This document shows, piece by piece, positions 17,209 through 26,064 of a DNA stretch of 64,000 nt (within the stretch, counting starts at the first letter, position 1; each line of letters begins with the position of its first letter). Both the position numbers and the translations under genes were made by a program. The stretch is from NCBI GenBank assembly GCA_030005635.1, contig JARUHP010000013.1:1-64000 (forward strand). Direction: 5' to 3'. Source of the DNA: Deltaproteobacteria bacterium IMCC39146. Its GTDB lineage: Bacteria > Desulfobacterota > Desulfuromonadia > Desulfuromonadales > BM103. A model generated the notes under the pieces. It was not told the DNA's origin. It did no database searches and saw only the letters and a program-made list of their open reading frames with translations.

Positions 17209-19524
17209 ATGAACGCGAAATTATTGTTCAGGTTTATTTTGATGGGGTTGATGTTATCAGCCCTGGTGCTCGCTGGTTGCGATGATGGCGACGATGGTAG
17301 AGATGGTAGAGATGGTAGAGATGGTGTTGATGGCCAAGATGCCAGTTCAGAGGTCACTGATAATCTCCAAGATCAGGTCGACACCCTGACTGAAGATCAG
17401 CAAGATTTGGCAGGTACAGTTGCTGATCTTTCAGGGGTTGGCCATCCGGCGGAGCTGGAAAAACCGGTTGTCTCAGATATCGTTGTCAGCCGCAGCGCTA
17501 CTGATGAGCTGACTGTCACCTTTCACGTTGAAACTTCTGACGGCCCCCTTGAAGGCCTCGGCTCGGCTCCAAGCGCTGCTGGTGATGTTCGCGTCTACAT
17601 GGCCGACATCGTCCCAGCTGGTACTGTTACGGTAAACGCCCCTCAGACGACCTGGGACACCGATTTCCTTGAAATGTGGACTGCAGAGCGTGGTGGCCGC
17701 CCAGAGACATCTACCGTTACTGACCTCGGCGGTGGCGACTACTCCTTCCAAATGACAGCAACCCCCGCTGACATAGTTGGCGGTGATGCCCCTGAAGGTT
17801 CTCTGGATCACGTGCAGCGGGTTTACGTCCGCGCTGACGCTCGTGACTTCGAAGGTCTCAACCGCACCATGGGTGTTGCTGACTTCATGATGCCTGCAGC
17901 TGGTGCTGATACTGGTGTGATCGACAGCACAACGCGCACCATCGTCGTTGCTTCTGCTTGTACCGCTTGCCACAATGATCCGCTCCAAGGAGCAGCTCAC
18001 GGTGGTGGCTATCAGAGCCCACAAGTCTGCGTTATGTGCCACTCGCCGATCGGCGTTTATGGTGATGAAATGCAGGAACTCGAGGCTTGGTCGGCTAGTC
18101 TCTTCCACAAAATCCACGCTGCCATAGACATGGATGCATTCCCCGATCGAATCGATGTTGATATGAATGGGGATGGTGAAATTAATGAACTTGATGCAGA
18201 TGATGACGGCGAGATTACAGATGCCGAATTAGCTTCACCAGACAGAGAACAATTTGGTTATAGCGCAGTGAAATATCCTAAAAACATCCAGGATTGCGAA
18301 GTCTGTCACTTTGATGACGGTCAGGACATGGCTGACGCATGGAAAACCAACCCGACGATCGAAGCTTGTACCAGCTGTCACGTAGAGACAACCTTTGGCA
18401 ATGAGGCTACTCACTCTGGCGGTCCACTAGAAAATAATGTTTCCTGTGTCTTCTGCCACGGCCCTGGCGCGCTCTGGGACACGGTAGTTGAACACGCAAT
18501 CGTCGACACCACTACATACTCTACCTCTATCGAACTGGAAGCTGATGCTGATGGCGATGGCGTCTATGAGGCCGGTGAAACTCCGTTGATCACTGTTACG
18601 GTTACAGATGCCGCAGGCGACCCGATCGCTGCTTATGACGGCTTAAACACTACTTTTACTAACGCCAATCTCTACGTTTATGGTCCGCGTGCTACTCCTG
18701 TGCCGGTCTTGACGACTAATTCCACGACCGACCCCGTTGATCCTGGCGTAGATCAGGGTCGCACAATGTTTACTGTAATTCCCTCTCTTATTCCAGGACC
18801 TGTAACTCCAGGAAACATAACTCCCGATGAGGATGGTAAACCACAAATTGATCCTGATACTGACAACTGGACCGTGAATGACGATGCTCTGGTCCAAACC
18901 GATGCGACCGGATTCAAGTATGAACTTCAAGCAATCCCTGATGATCTTGAGCCAGGGACGTACATGATCATGGCCTATGTGACTCACATACCATCCACCC
19001 CAGCTGATGAGTTTTATCGCAACACTGTTGGTAAATTCGGCTGGCAGCTGATGACCTTCCAGGTCGGAACTCCTACTGAAGAGCTGAAGGTCTCTGGCGA
19101 CGGTTGTTTGGAATGCCACACTGACAACAGCTGGGGCAGTATGTATCACCGCGGATACTTCTCTGTTGATGGCTGTATCGCCTGTCACGATAAGTCGGGT
19201 AATTACGCTAATCAACTTGGAAACCGTGTTCATGCGGTTCACTCTCAGAACACATGGGGCGATCTTCTCGCCTCCGGAGGAATGCCTGAGGAAGACATAT
19301 GGGCTGAAATCACCTATCCACAGAGCGTGACTTATTGCACAACCTGTCACTCTTCGGGTAATACTTCGTACAAGACCAACATGTTCACGGGTGCGTGTCT
19401 CGGTTGTCATGGCGAAGAGACCGGTGGTGTTGAAGCACACATGGATTTAAACACGACCGAAGATGGTGTAAGTGCTTGTATTGCTTGTCATGGTGAAGGC
19501 AAATCCGCGGCTATTTTCGACTAA
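17209..19524 (+). CDS. OmcA/MtrC-family decaheme c-type cytochrome lipoprotein
   Basis: A 771-residue outer-surface lipoprotein: signal peptide with lipobox LAGC (Cys24), an acidic collagen-like 'GRDGRDGRDG' stretch (about 30-42), then beta domains alternating with heme clusters. Ten CXXCH motifs are visible, five in the first half (CTACH, CVMCH, CEVCH, CTSCH, CVFCH) and five near the end (CLECH, CIACH, CTTCH, CLGCH, CIACH), the 5+5 arrangement of MtrC/OmcA terminal metal reductases. Three EF-hand-like loops occur: DMNGDGEINELD and DADDDGEITDAE (about 318-340) and DADGDGVYEAGE. I use ATG 17209, which has AGGAGGA upstream, not the earlier in-frame start at 17167. No MtrA/MtrB genes adjoin it. 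Confidence 0.93.
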   Translation: MNAKLLFRFILMGLMLSALVLAGCDDGDDGRDGRDGRDGVDGQDASSEVTDNLQDQVDTLTEDQQDLAGTVADLSGVGHPAELEKPVVSDIVVSRSATDELTVTFHVETSDGPLEGLGSAPSAAGDVRVYMADIVPAGTVTVNAPQTTWDTDFLEMWTAERGGRPETSTVTDLGGGDYSFQMTATPADIVGGDAPEGSLDHVQRVYVRADARDFEGLNRTMGVADFMMPAAGADTGVIDSTTRTIVVASACTACHNDPLQGAAHGGGYQSPQVCVMCHSPIGVYGDEMQELEAWSASLFHKIHAAIDMDAFPDRIDVDMNGDGEINELDADDDGEITDAELASPDREQFGYSAVKYPKNIQDCEVCHFDDGQDMADAWKTNPTIEACTSCHVETTFGNEATHSGGPLENNVSCVFCHGPGALWDTVVEHAIVDTTTYSTSIELEADADGDGVYEAGETPLITVTVTDAAGDPIAAYDGLNTTFTNANLYVYGPRATPVPVLTTNSTTDPVDPGVDQGRTMFTVIPSLIPGPVTPGNITPDEDGKPQIDPDTDNWTVNDDALVQTDATGFKYELQAIPDDLEPGTYMIMAYVTHIPSTPADEFYRNTVGKFGWQLMTFQVGTPTEELKVSGDGCLECHTDNSWGSMYHRGYFSVDGCIACHDKSGNYANQLGNRVHAVHSQNTWGDLLASGGMPEEDIWAEITYPQSVTYCTTCHSSGNTSYKTNMFTGACLGCHGEETGGVEAHMDLNTTEDGVSACIACHGEGKSAAIFD

Positions 19525-19571
19525 TTAATCTGTCGTCGAAAAGGCTGATTTAATTGCAGATGTTTCAATTT

Positions 19572-19602
19572 GAGGGCAGGCCTTACGGCCTGCCCTCTTT
19601 TT
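19572..19602 (+). terminator. Rho-independent terminator after decaheme cytochrome
   Basis: A perfect 11-bp stem GAGGGCAGGCC / GGCCTGCCCTC with a TTAC loop, followed directly by TTTTT. It ends the cytochrome transcript, showing that the gene is monocistronic and separate from the downstream cassette. Confidence 0.92.
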
Positions 19603-19625
19603 ATGAATTTATGGAAGATGAAAAC

Positions 19626-19642
19626 TTTACATGTGATGTAAA
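19626..19642. promoter_or_regulatory. Palindrome TTTACAT-GTG-ATGTAAA, possible operator
   Basis: A 7-bp perfect inverted repeat with a 3-base spacer, about 100 bp before the SGNH gene. It uses the same TGTAAA hexamer seen upstream of gspC. A TTGACC (-35-like) follows at about 19658. It looks like a dimeric regulator site; no regulator can be named. Confidence 0.3.
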
Positions 19643-19739
19643 TAAGCCTTAAGTTATTGACCTGGCAGCCTGACGGACGTCCAATGGCCTGCCTGCTAGA
19701 GTCAAATTTGCAAGAAACAGGGGATAAGGGGTTACTCCA

Positions 19740-21896
19740 GTGAAAAAACCGCAAATTCATTTCAATTCGCGAACCAAAACCAGTAACTCTCTTGATACCT
19801 CTCGAAAGATCCCCCTCTGGCAGAAACTGGTCCTCCCTTTTTTGTCTATTATGATCTTTTTTATCCTGCTCGAAGGCGGACTGGCCCTTTTCGGTGTCAA
19901 GCCTGTCCTCCAGACCGAGGATCCCTTTGTCGGCTTCGCCTCTAACTCTCCACTGTTCTTACCTTCGAGAGATACAAACGGCGAACAACGTCTTACGACT
20001 GCGAACAACAAAAAAGATTTCTTTAACCGGCAAAGTTTTGCCCGGCAGAAAGACCCTGATGCCTTTCGTATCTTCACCCTCGGCGGATCAACCACCTATG
20101 GCCGACCCTACGACGACAGCACCTCTTTTTCCGGCTGGCTGCGTGAGCTGCTGCCAGCGGTCGACAAGAGCAAGAGTTGGGAGGTCATTAACGCTGGAGG
20201 GATCAGCTATGCCAGCTACCGGATAGTGAAGCTGATGGAAGAACTCGTTCAGTATGAGCCTGACCTGTTTATCATCTATACCGGGCATAATGAATTTCTC
20301 GAAGAAAGGACTTACCGCGAGATCAAGGAGATGTCCCCGTTGCTTCGTTCAACGGCAACTCTGCTGCAAAAAACCCGCACCTGGACAGCCATGAGCAACG
20401 TGTTGGCAAATTTTGATTCCACAGAAGAGCCGGATAAGAACGATCGCCACAAAATGAGTGCTGAGGTCGATGCCATTCTCGACCGATCTGTTGGTCTCGA
20501 CGGCTATCACCGCGATGACAAACTGCAGCGGGATGTGATCAACCATTTCCGTCTCAGCCTGGACAATATGGTGAAAATGGCGCGTTCCGCCGGCGCCAGG
20601 GTTGTTTTTGTTTCTCCAGCGTCCAACCTGAAAGACAGTTCACCCTTCAAGAGCCAGGATACCCCTGATATAAGTAGTGCTGACATACAACGTGCATGGC
20701 AGTTCTGGGCTATGAGCAAACCAATGGCTTGGGAGAAGCTATGGCCTATGGCTCTGAACTCTCTTGATCAGGCCATCAAACTCAATCCTCGGCATGCGGA
20801 ACTCCATTTTCACCGCGGTCAAGCACTGTTCGCCATAGGTCAATTTGATGCAGCGAAAAAAGAATTTATTATCGCACGTGATGAGGATGTTTGTCCCTTG
20901 CGCGCCTTGACTCCAATGGGCAAGATTGTTGCTGAGGTTGCAAAGCAACAGCAGGTTATGCTGGTCGACTACGAAGATCTGCTCGAAAAACGTATGCTGG
21001 AACAGGACAACCATTCCATTTTAGGAGAAGAGTATTTTCTTGACCATGTTCATCCCACCATCGAAGGCCATAAATTGCTGGCAACGGCCCTGCTAAAGAC
21101 GATGGCAAGCCAAGGGCTGGCCAGCCCGAGAGCAGACTGGAAAGAAAATGCTCTGACAACCGTCTCTGCAAAAATAGAAGGTGGCGTCAACCCACTGAAA
21201 CAGGGACGAGCATTGGCGAACCTGGCTCGCGTGCTCTTATGGGCGGGGAAAAATGATGATGCGGCCCGGCTTGCAAAGCAGGCTCTTGATATCGGCGGGG
21301 ACTACCAGGAGGTTGCCGACAACGCAGCCACCAGCTTGGCGACAGCCTATGTTCGCAACGGGCAGACTAAAGTTGCAGTCGCTCAGCTTTATAAGTACCT
21401 TGAGAGATCCCCCAACTCTATCGAACTCCGACTCAAGCTGGGACAAATCTTCTTAGACCTTCACCTCCGTGAAGAAGCTGCAGCGAACTTTTTATTGGTT
21501 ATCCAGAAAATGCCTTATTATGATTGGGCCCACGCCCTGTTCGGCATCGACATGGCCGAGCGCGATCGCCCAAGAATTGCCTATTTCAGCCTGATGGAAG
21601 CGTTAAGGCTGAACCCGAACAATACCGATGCCCGCAAAAGGCTGGACAAGATCCAGCCCATGCTGGCGGGTCAGAAGCTCTATGCACAACCGCCCACCAT
21701 TCAGCTTACCAGCTACCCCTCGGCAGCCCCGCACAAATTGGTTCAGGGGCGGTTGTATGACAGCGGCGAGTTCATCCTCGACGGCATTGCAGTGGAATTC
21801 CACGAGAATGGCCGACTCAAGAAATTTACCGATTTCGACCAGGGGGAGATACTCGGCCAAGTAAAAAACTGGGATGAGACAGGCAAACCACTATAA
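19740..21896 (+). CDS. Membrane-anchored SGNH/GDSL hydrolase-like protein with TPR repeats
   Basis: A 718-residue protein with one N-terminal membrane helix (about 27-48) and an SGNH-hydrolase domain outside the membrane. The four SGNH blocks can be seen: 'TLGGSTTYG' (block I Ser), 'INAGGISYAS' (block II Gly), 'YTGHNEFLEE' (block III Asn) and 'DHVHPTIEGH' (block V Asp-x-x-His). A TPR-like pair is inserted between blocks III and V (about 335-385) and more TPRs follow (about 490-650). The C-terminus resembles an 'antitoxin-repeat-like' beta motif ('GIAVEFHENGRLKKFTDF'). GTG 19740 has AAGGGG upstream. It heads a cassette with a carbamoyltransferase; acting on a surface glycan or lipid is an inference. 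Confidence 0.85.
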   Translation: MKKPQIHFNSRTKTSNSLDTSRKIPLWQKLVLPFLSIMIFFILLEGGLALFGVKPVLQTEDPFVGFASNSPLFLPSRDTNGEQRLTTANNKKDFFNRQSFARQKDPDAFRIFTLGGSTTYGRPYDDSTSFSGWLRELLPAVDKSKSWEVINAGGISYASYRIVKLMEELVQYEPDLFIIYTGHNEFLEERTYREIKEMSPLLRSTATLLQKTRTWTAMSNVLANFDSTEEPDKNDRHKMSAEVDAILDRSVGLDGYHRDDKLQRDVINHFRLSLDNMVKMARSAGARVVFVSPASNLKDSSPFKSQDTPDISSADIQRAWQFWAMSKPMAWEKLWPMALNSLDQAIKLNPRHAELHFHRGQALFAIGQFDAAKKEFIIARDEDVCPLRALTPMGKIVAEVAKQQQVMLVDYEDLLEKRMLEQDNHSILGEEYFLDHVHPTIEGHKLLATALLKTMASQGLASPRADWKENALTTVSAKIEGGVNPLKQGRALANLARVLLWAGKNDDAARLAKQALDIGGDYQEVADNAATSLATAYVRNGQTKVAVAQLYKYLERSPNSIELRLKLGQIFLDLHLREEAAANFLLVIQKMPYYDWAHALFGIDMAERDRPRIAYFSLMEALRLNPNNTDARKRLDKIQPMLAGQKLYAQPPTIQLTSYPSAAPHKLVQGRLYDSGEFILDGIAVEFHENGRLKKFTDFDQGEILGQVKNWDETGKPL

Positions 21897-21979
21897 AATC
21901 AAGCTTGACGACCGAGAGCAACCGGCCATAGCGAGATCACTAAATTATAAGATAAAAACTTTTTTGAAGGATTAATACT

Positions 21980-22129
21980 ATGGATTTCCTGAAAGATCTC
22001 TGGGGGTTTTTAAGGGTTCGAAAAAAGTTCTGGATGTTACCGATCATCCTTTTTATGCTGCTGTTCGGGGTCTTGATCGTCATGACCGGTGGCTCGGCTA
22101 TCGCACCATTTATTTATGCAGTTTTCTAG
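21980..22129 (+). CDS. DUF5989-family small membrane protein
   Basis: A 49-residue protein: amphipathic start 'MDFLKDLWGFLRVRKKFW' followed by one membrane helix and 'GGSAIAPFIYAVF'. The pattern 'F-L-K-D-L-W-x-F-L-x-x-R-K-K-x-W-x-x-P' then 'G-S-A-x-A-P-F-I-Y' is how I recognise DUF5989, a tiny family that travels with carbamoyltransferase and SxtJ genes. It starts at ATG 21980, after a GAAGGA site, and ends 16 bases before the carbamoyltransferase. It is under the usual length cut-off and easily missed. Function unknown; a membrane adaptor for the neighbouring enzyme is a guess. Confidence 0.85.
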   Translation: MDFLKDLWGFLRVRKKFWMLPIILFMLLFGVLIVMTGGSAIAPFIYAVF

Positions 22130-22145
22130 AATAGGGTGAGGGGTA

Positions 22146-24002
22146 ATGGCTGACGCAATTTTGGGGATTTCGGCATTCTACCATGACAGTGCCGCCGCTC
22201 TGATCATCGATGGCGAAATTATTGCGGCCGCTCACGAGGAGCGGTTCACTCGTAAGAAGCATGATTCAGGATTTCCGCGCCATGCGATCACTTATGTTCT
22301 CGAGGAAGCGGGGCTGGAACTCGAGGATATCACCGCCGTCGCCTTCTACGACAAACCCTACCTGAAATTCGAGCGACTGCTCGAGACCTATCACAGTTTC
22401 GCTCCCCGGGGCTTGAAAAGCTTTCTTTCCGCCATTCCGGTCTGGATCAAGGAAAAGCTGTTCATGCGCCAGATGCTGCGCCAGGAGTTCGAAAAACTCG
22501 GCTGCAGCAACCCCGTACTCCTTTTTCCTGAGCATCATCTCTCCCACGCTGCAAGTGCCTTCTACCCGTCGCCATTCTCCGCAGCGGCGATTCTTACCCT
22601 CGACGGGGTTGGTGAATGGGCCACCTGTACCATCGGCGTCGGCCGGGAGAACGGCATCGAGATCCTGCGGGAACTCGACTTCCCCCATGCCCTGGGGTTA
22701 CTTTATTCAGCCTTTACCGCCTACTGCGGATTTAAGGTCAATAGTGGCGAGTACAAACTTATGGGTCTGGCTCCCTATGGCACGGTCGGCTCACCGCAGG
22801 TAGAGAAATGGAAAGCGTTGATTCTCTCTGAGATGGTTGATCTGCGTGAGGACGGCTCTTTTCTCCTGAACATGGAGTATTTCAATTACGCCACTGGACT
22901 GACCATGTGTGTGAACGAAAAGTGGCACCAACTCTTCGGTCTCCCACAACGCCAAGCGGAAACTGCTCTGGATCAGAACTACATGGATCTGGCCCTGGCG
23001 ATTCAGGAGGTCACCGAGGAGATCGTGCTCCTCCTCGCCAAAACCGCTCAAGAGCTTACGCAGTGTGACTCTCTGGTTATGGCAGGTGGGGTGGCTCTCA
23101 ACTGTGTAGCCAACGGCAAGCTCCTGAGATCCGGGCTGTTCAAGGATCTCTGGATTCAGCCGGCCAGCGGTGATGCGGGAGGCGCCCTCGGAGCCGCCCT
23201 GGCCGGCTGGCACATCCATCTCGACAAACCCAGAAAATGCGTCGTTCAGGATGCCATGAAAGGCTCACTGCTCGGCCCGGAATACGGTGCCAAGAAAATA
23301 CTTAAGGTCGCCCGACGCTATCAGGCTCCGCACAAGGCCTACGAAGATTTCGCCGGTCTCTGTCTGGACGTGGCCGAACTGCTGGCAGAGGGGCAGGTCG
23401 TTGGCTGGTTCCAGGGTCGCATGGAGTTCGGACCAAGGGCGCTGGGGAACCGGTCGATTCTGGGAGATGCCCGTCACCCGGAAATGCAGAAAAAGCTCAA
23501 CCTGAAGATCAAATACCGTGAAGGTTTTCGGCCTTTCGCGCCTTCGGTCAACGAGGAATGCATCCCTGAGTTTTTTGATCTTGACCGGCCGTCTCCTTAC
23601 ATGCTGCTGGTCGCCCCGGTCCTTCAAAAGCGGTGCAAGGAACTTCCTGAAGGGTATCAATCTCTCCCCTTATACGATCGTCTTTATCACCCCAGGTCTG
23701 ATGTGCCGGCCATCACTCATATTGACTATTCTGCACGTATTCAGTCTGTTAACAAGGAGGTGCATCCAAAGTACTGGCAGCTGATCGACGCCTTTCGGCA
23801 GCATACCGGCTATGGCCTGATTGTGAACACCAGCTTCAACGTCCGGGGTGAGCCGATCGTCTGTACCCCCGAAGATGCTTACCGCTGCTTTATGGCGACC
23901 GAAATGGATTACCTGGCCATTGGTGATTTTCTGTTCAGCAAAAAGGAGCAGCCTCATTATGCCGACCGAGACTATTGGCAGCAAAAGTACGATCTGGACT
24001 GA
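22146..24002 (+). CDS. O-carbamoyltransferase (NodU/CmcH/TobZ family)
   Basis: A 618-residue enzyme. N-terminal ASKHA/Kae1-like domain begins 'ILGISAFYHDSAAALIIDG' and includes 'HEERFTRKKHD', 'HHLSHAASAFYPSPF' (metal-binding His) and 'LVMAGGVALNCVANGK'; the C-terminal carbamoyltransferase domain (from about 400) has 'GRMEFGPRALGNRSILGDAR' and ends with 'NTSFNVRGEPIVCTPEDA'. These enzymes make carbamoyl-adenylate from carbamoyl phosphate and ATP and move the carbamoyl group to a hydroxyl of a sugar, antibiotic or toxin. Length is normal (about 570-620). ATG 22146 follows GGGTGAGGGGT. The acceptor is unknown; the cassette suggests a membrane or surface substrate. Confidence 0.93.
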   Translation: MADAILGISAFYHDSAAALIIDGEIIAAAHEERFTRKKHDSGFPRHAITYVLEEAGLELEDITAVAFYDKPYLKFERLLETYHSFAPRGLKSFLSAIPVWIKEKLFMRQMLRQEFEKLGCSNPVLLFPEHHLSHAASAFYPSPFSAAAILTLDGVGEWATCTIGVGRENGIEILRELDFPHALGLLYSAFTAYCGFKVNSGEYKLMGLAPYGTVGSPQVEKWKALILSEMVDLREDGSFLLNMEYFNYATGLTMCVNEKWHQLFGLPQRQAETALDQNYMDLALAIQEVTEEIVLLLAKTAQELTQCDSLVMAGGVALNCVANGKLLRSGLFKDLWIQPASGDAGGALGAALAGWHIHLDKPRKCVVQDAMKGSLLGPEYGAKKILKVARRYQAPHKAYEDFAGLCLDVAELLAEGQVVGWFQGRMEFGPRALGNRSILGDARHPEMQKKLNLKIKYREGFRPFAPSVNEECIPEFFDLDRPSPYMLLVAPVLQKRCKELPEGYQSLPLYDRLYHPRSDVPAITHIDYSARIQSVNKEVHPKYWQLIDAFRQHTGYGLIVNTSFNVRGEPIVCTPEDAYRCFMATEMDYLAIGDFLFSKKEQPHYADRDYWQQKYDLD

Positions 24003-24043
24003 TGCCACCAACTTCCCAATAACCTTTTATCTGGTGATAAGAA

Positions 24044-24433
24044 ATGCTCTCTAATCTAAAAAAACTCCCTGTTGAAAAATGCAAAGATTCAGGTTTGGCT
24101 CTAGTTCTTATCTGCCTTATCTGCTACCAGGTCTGGAAGCCGCCGATTCTCATTCTGGCGGCCATCATCTTTTTGCTCATAGTCATGACCTATCCACCCA
24201 TTTTTCAACCGTTCGCTATCTTCTGGTTTGCCTTGAGTACCACCCTGGGCACAGTTGTCTCAAAAGTCATTTTGTCTGTTCTCTTTTTTGCGTTGGTTTT
24301 TCCCGTCGGTTTGGTGAGACGTGCTTTCGGCAAGGATCCAATGCAAATCAAGCTTTGGAAGCAGGGACCTCAGTCGGTTTTTCGCGTGAGGTCTCATAGG
24401 GTTGTGGCAAAGGACCTGAAGCATCCCTATTAA
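24044..24433 (+). CDS. SxtJ-like membrane protein
   Basis: A 129-residue protein with three to four hydrophobic segments ('GLALVLICLICYQVW', 'PILILAAIIFLLIVMTY', 'ILSVLFFALVFPVGLVRR') and a polar tail. The sequence 'FPVGLVRRAFGKDPMQIK' after the last helix matches the SxtJ family, first named from saxitoxin clusters and usually encoded next to carbamoyltransferases. It starts 41 bases after the carbamoyltransferase stop. The function is not established; here it closes the cassette. Confidence 0.8.
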   Translation: MLSNLKKLPVEKCKDSGLALVLICLICYQVWKPPILILAAIIFLLIVMTYPPIFQPFAIFWFALSTTLGTVVSKVILSVLFFALVFPVGLVRRAFGKDPMQIKLWKQGPQSVFRVRSHRVVAKDLKHPY

Positions 24434-24748
24434 AATTAAAAGGGAAAACCCGTAAGCAATTGATTGACTCTAAGGATGCTCTAACTTAAGGTTATATTGT
24501 TTAATTCTTGACATCTGATTTGGTGGATATGCCGTTTGCATCTCTCGATCGGCACTTCCAGTACTTAATATTGGGTTTTCGATCAACCAGCACATCCGGC
24601 ATTTCATTTACTAGCAAGCTTAACTTTGTTCCGGAGCGAATCGCTCGCAGTCATTATTTGACTTTCGTATCGGTTTTTTTTGCTCAATGACTCCGTCGCA
24701 TAGGGCAACAAACAGAGACATCATCCACAACGGTCTTAAGGGGGGTTC
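24434..24748. other. Intergenic region before porin-cytochrome cluster
   Basis: About 315 bp without a gene. A TTGACA hexamer at 24508-24513 lacks a good -10 at the right distance. A TTTTTTTT tract at 24674-24681 follows a weak inverted repeat (GGAGCGAATCGCTCG, 24632-24646), which might terminate the upstream cassette. The ribosome site for the porin is AAGGGGGG at 24737-24744. Confidence 0.45.
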
Positions 24749-26029
24749 ATGCGATTCAGCGCTCGTTATTGCGGGATTTTTCTTGCACTCATTCTGCTGG
24801 GGATTCTGCCTGCCTATTCATTTTGTGCGGAAATATCCATCAAATCCGACACCATCTTCAGACTTTTTGAACGGGATACCGACAGCGAAGATGATGCCAC
24901 CGTTCTGCCGGGTTACGAGTACCTGCAGATCGATGCCGGTGAACTGGAAGATTACGGAGTTTCCTTCCACCTGTACGGCTGGGCTCGCGCCGATTTTGAC
25001 GACAACGATTACTATGACGACCAGACCGCCGGTGAACTTCTTTATGGCTACATGGAATATCGCCAGGAGGCCAACCGGTTCAATGCCAAGCTCGGTCGTT
25101 TCCAGACTTTCTCCGGTGTGGCTAACGACGCTGTCGACGGCCTCTACCTGGGCGGCGACCTTGGCGACTATTTTGACCTTTCGCTCTATGGCGGACAGCC
25201 GGGAGCTCTTGATTCGGAGCAGGGCCGCAGCGGCGACAGCATCTTTGGCGGCCGACTGGGCCACCACCTCGGCATGCATTACGAGGTCGGCGTCTCTTAC
25301 AAAGCGATTGAGAATGACAATGACACCGCCGAGGAAATGCTCGGCATCGACATGTCGGCGTTCCTGCCTGCAGACCTCAGCCTTTATGGCTTCTCCTCCT
25401 ACAACAATGAAACCGATGACTGGGCAGAACATTCCTACGAGCTGCGCATCCCGGTTGGCAGTCTTCTCTTCAAGCCCTATTACCAGCATTTCTCCTACGA
25501 AGGTTATTTCGATACCGGCGTCAACGCGGTCAGCCCGTTCAACTGGCTTTCACAGACTGGCGAGAAATTGACGGCCTACGGTGTCGATGCCTTGTGGCAA
25601 GTTGATGACGCCTGGACACTGGGCGGCAAAGCCAAGTTTTTCGACTACGACAAACTCGACAAAGCCGAAACCTACAGCATCCTGGCGACCTGGCAGGGTG
25701 AAGGCTTGACCCAGTACGGCGGTGAAATCGGCCATACGGCGGCAAACGACACAGCCGACAACGATTACACCCTGGTGCGCTTGTATGGCTACTGTGATGC
25801 GATGGCTGAACAATTCTGGCTTGACTTCTTCAGTGCTGATGCGTTGATGACCTTCTACGACAAGGATATTTACGGTGAGGACAGCTCTTTCTTCGTTTCC
25901 CTCGGTACCGGCAAACGCTTCCTGGACGACGCCCTGTCGGTTTCCCTCTCCGGAGATTACAGCGAGGATCCGTATTTCGATGACGACCTGCGCGGCATGT
26001 TGACCATGTCTTACACCTACGATAAATAA
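24749..26029 (+). CDS. Outer-membrane beta-barrel porin of a cytochrome conduit
   Basis: A 426-residue protein with a signal peptide ('IFLALILLGILPAYSFCA', cut near residue 27) and a pervasive alternating strand pattern with acidic loops (for example 'DFDDNDYYDDQ'), consistent with a 16- to 20-strand barrel. It is not similar to MtrB by eye; it resembles the porins found beside multiheme cytochromes in Geobacter-type conduits. The two genes downstream, 36 and 20 bases apart, encode multiheme lipoproteins, so it most likely provides the barrel through which electrons cross the outer membrane. The last residues 'MSYTYDK' lack the terminal aromatic of classic barrels. Confidence 0.8.
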   Translation: MRFSARYCGIFLALILLGILPAYSFCAEISIKSDTIFRLFERDTDSEDDATVLPGYEYLQIDAGELEDYGVSFHLYGWARADFDDNDYYDDQTAGELLYGYMEYRQEANRFNAKLGRFQTFSGVANDAVDGLYLGGDLGDYFDLSLYGGQPGALDSEQGRSGDSIFGGRLGHHLGMHYEVGVSYKAIENDNDTAEEMLGIDMSAFLPADLSLYGFSSYNNETDDWAEHSYELRIPVGSLLFKPYYQHFSYEGYFDTGVNAVSPFNWLSQTGEKLTAYGVDALWQVDDAWTLGGKAKFFDYDKLDKAETYSILATWQGEGLTQYGGEIGHTAANDTADNDYTLVRLYGYCDAMAEQFWLDFFSADALMTFYDKDIYGEDSSFFVSLGTGKRFLDDALSVSLSGDYSEDPYFDDDLRGMLTMSYTYDK

Positions 26030-26064
26030 TAACGCTTTCCCGGTTCTGACAGGAGATAGATACC

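Noticed and set aside
17030-17212. 60-residue open frame upstream of the cytochrome
   Set aside because: No ribosome site, no family-like sequence, and it overlaps the cytochrome's own ribosome site and start.
18643-19440. 265-residue frame antisense to the decaheme cytochrome
   Set aside because: Shadow frame; the plus strand carries regularly spaced CXXCH motifs.
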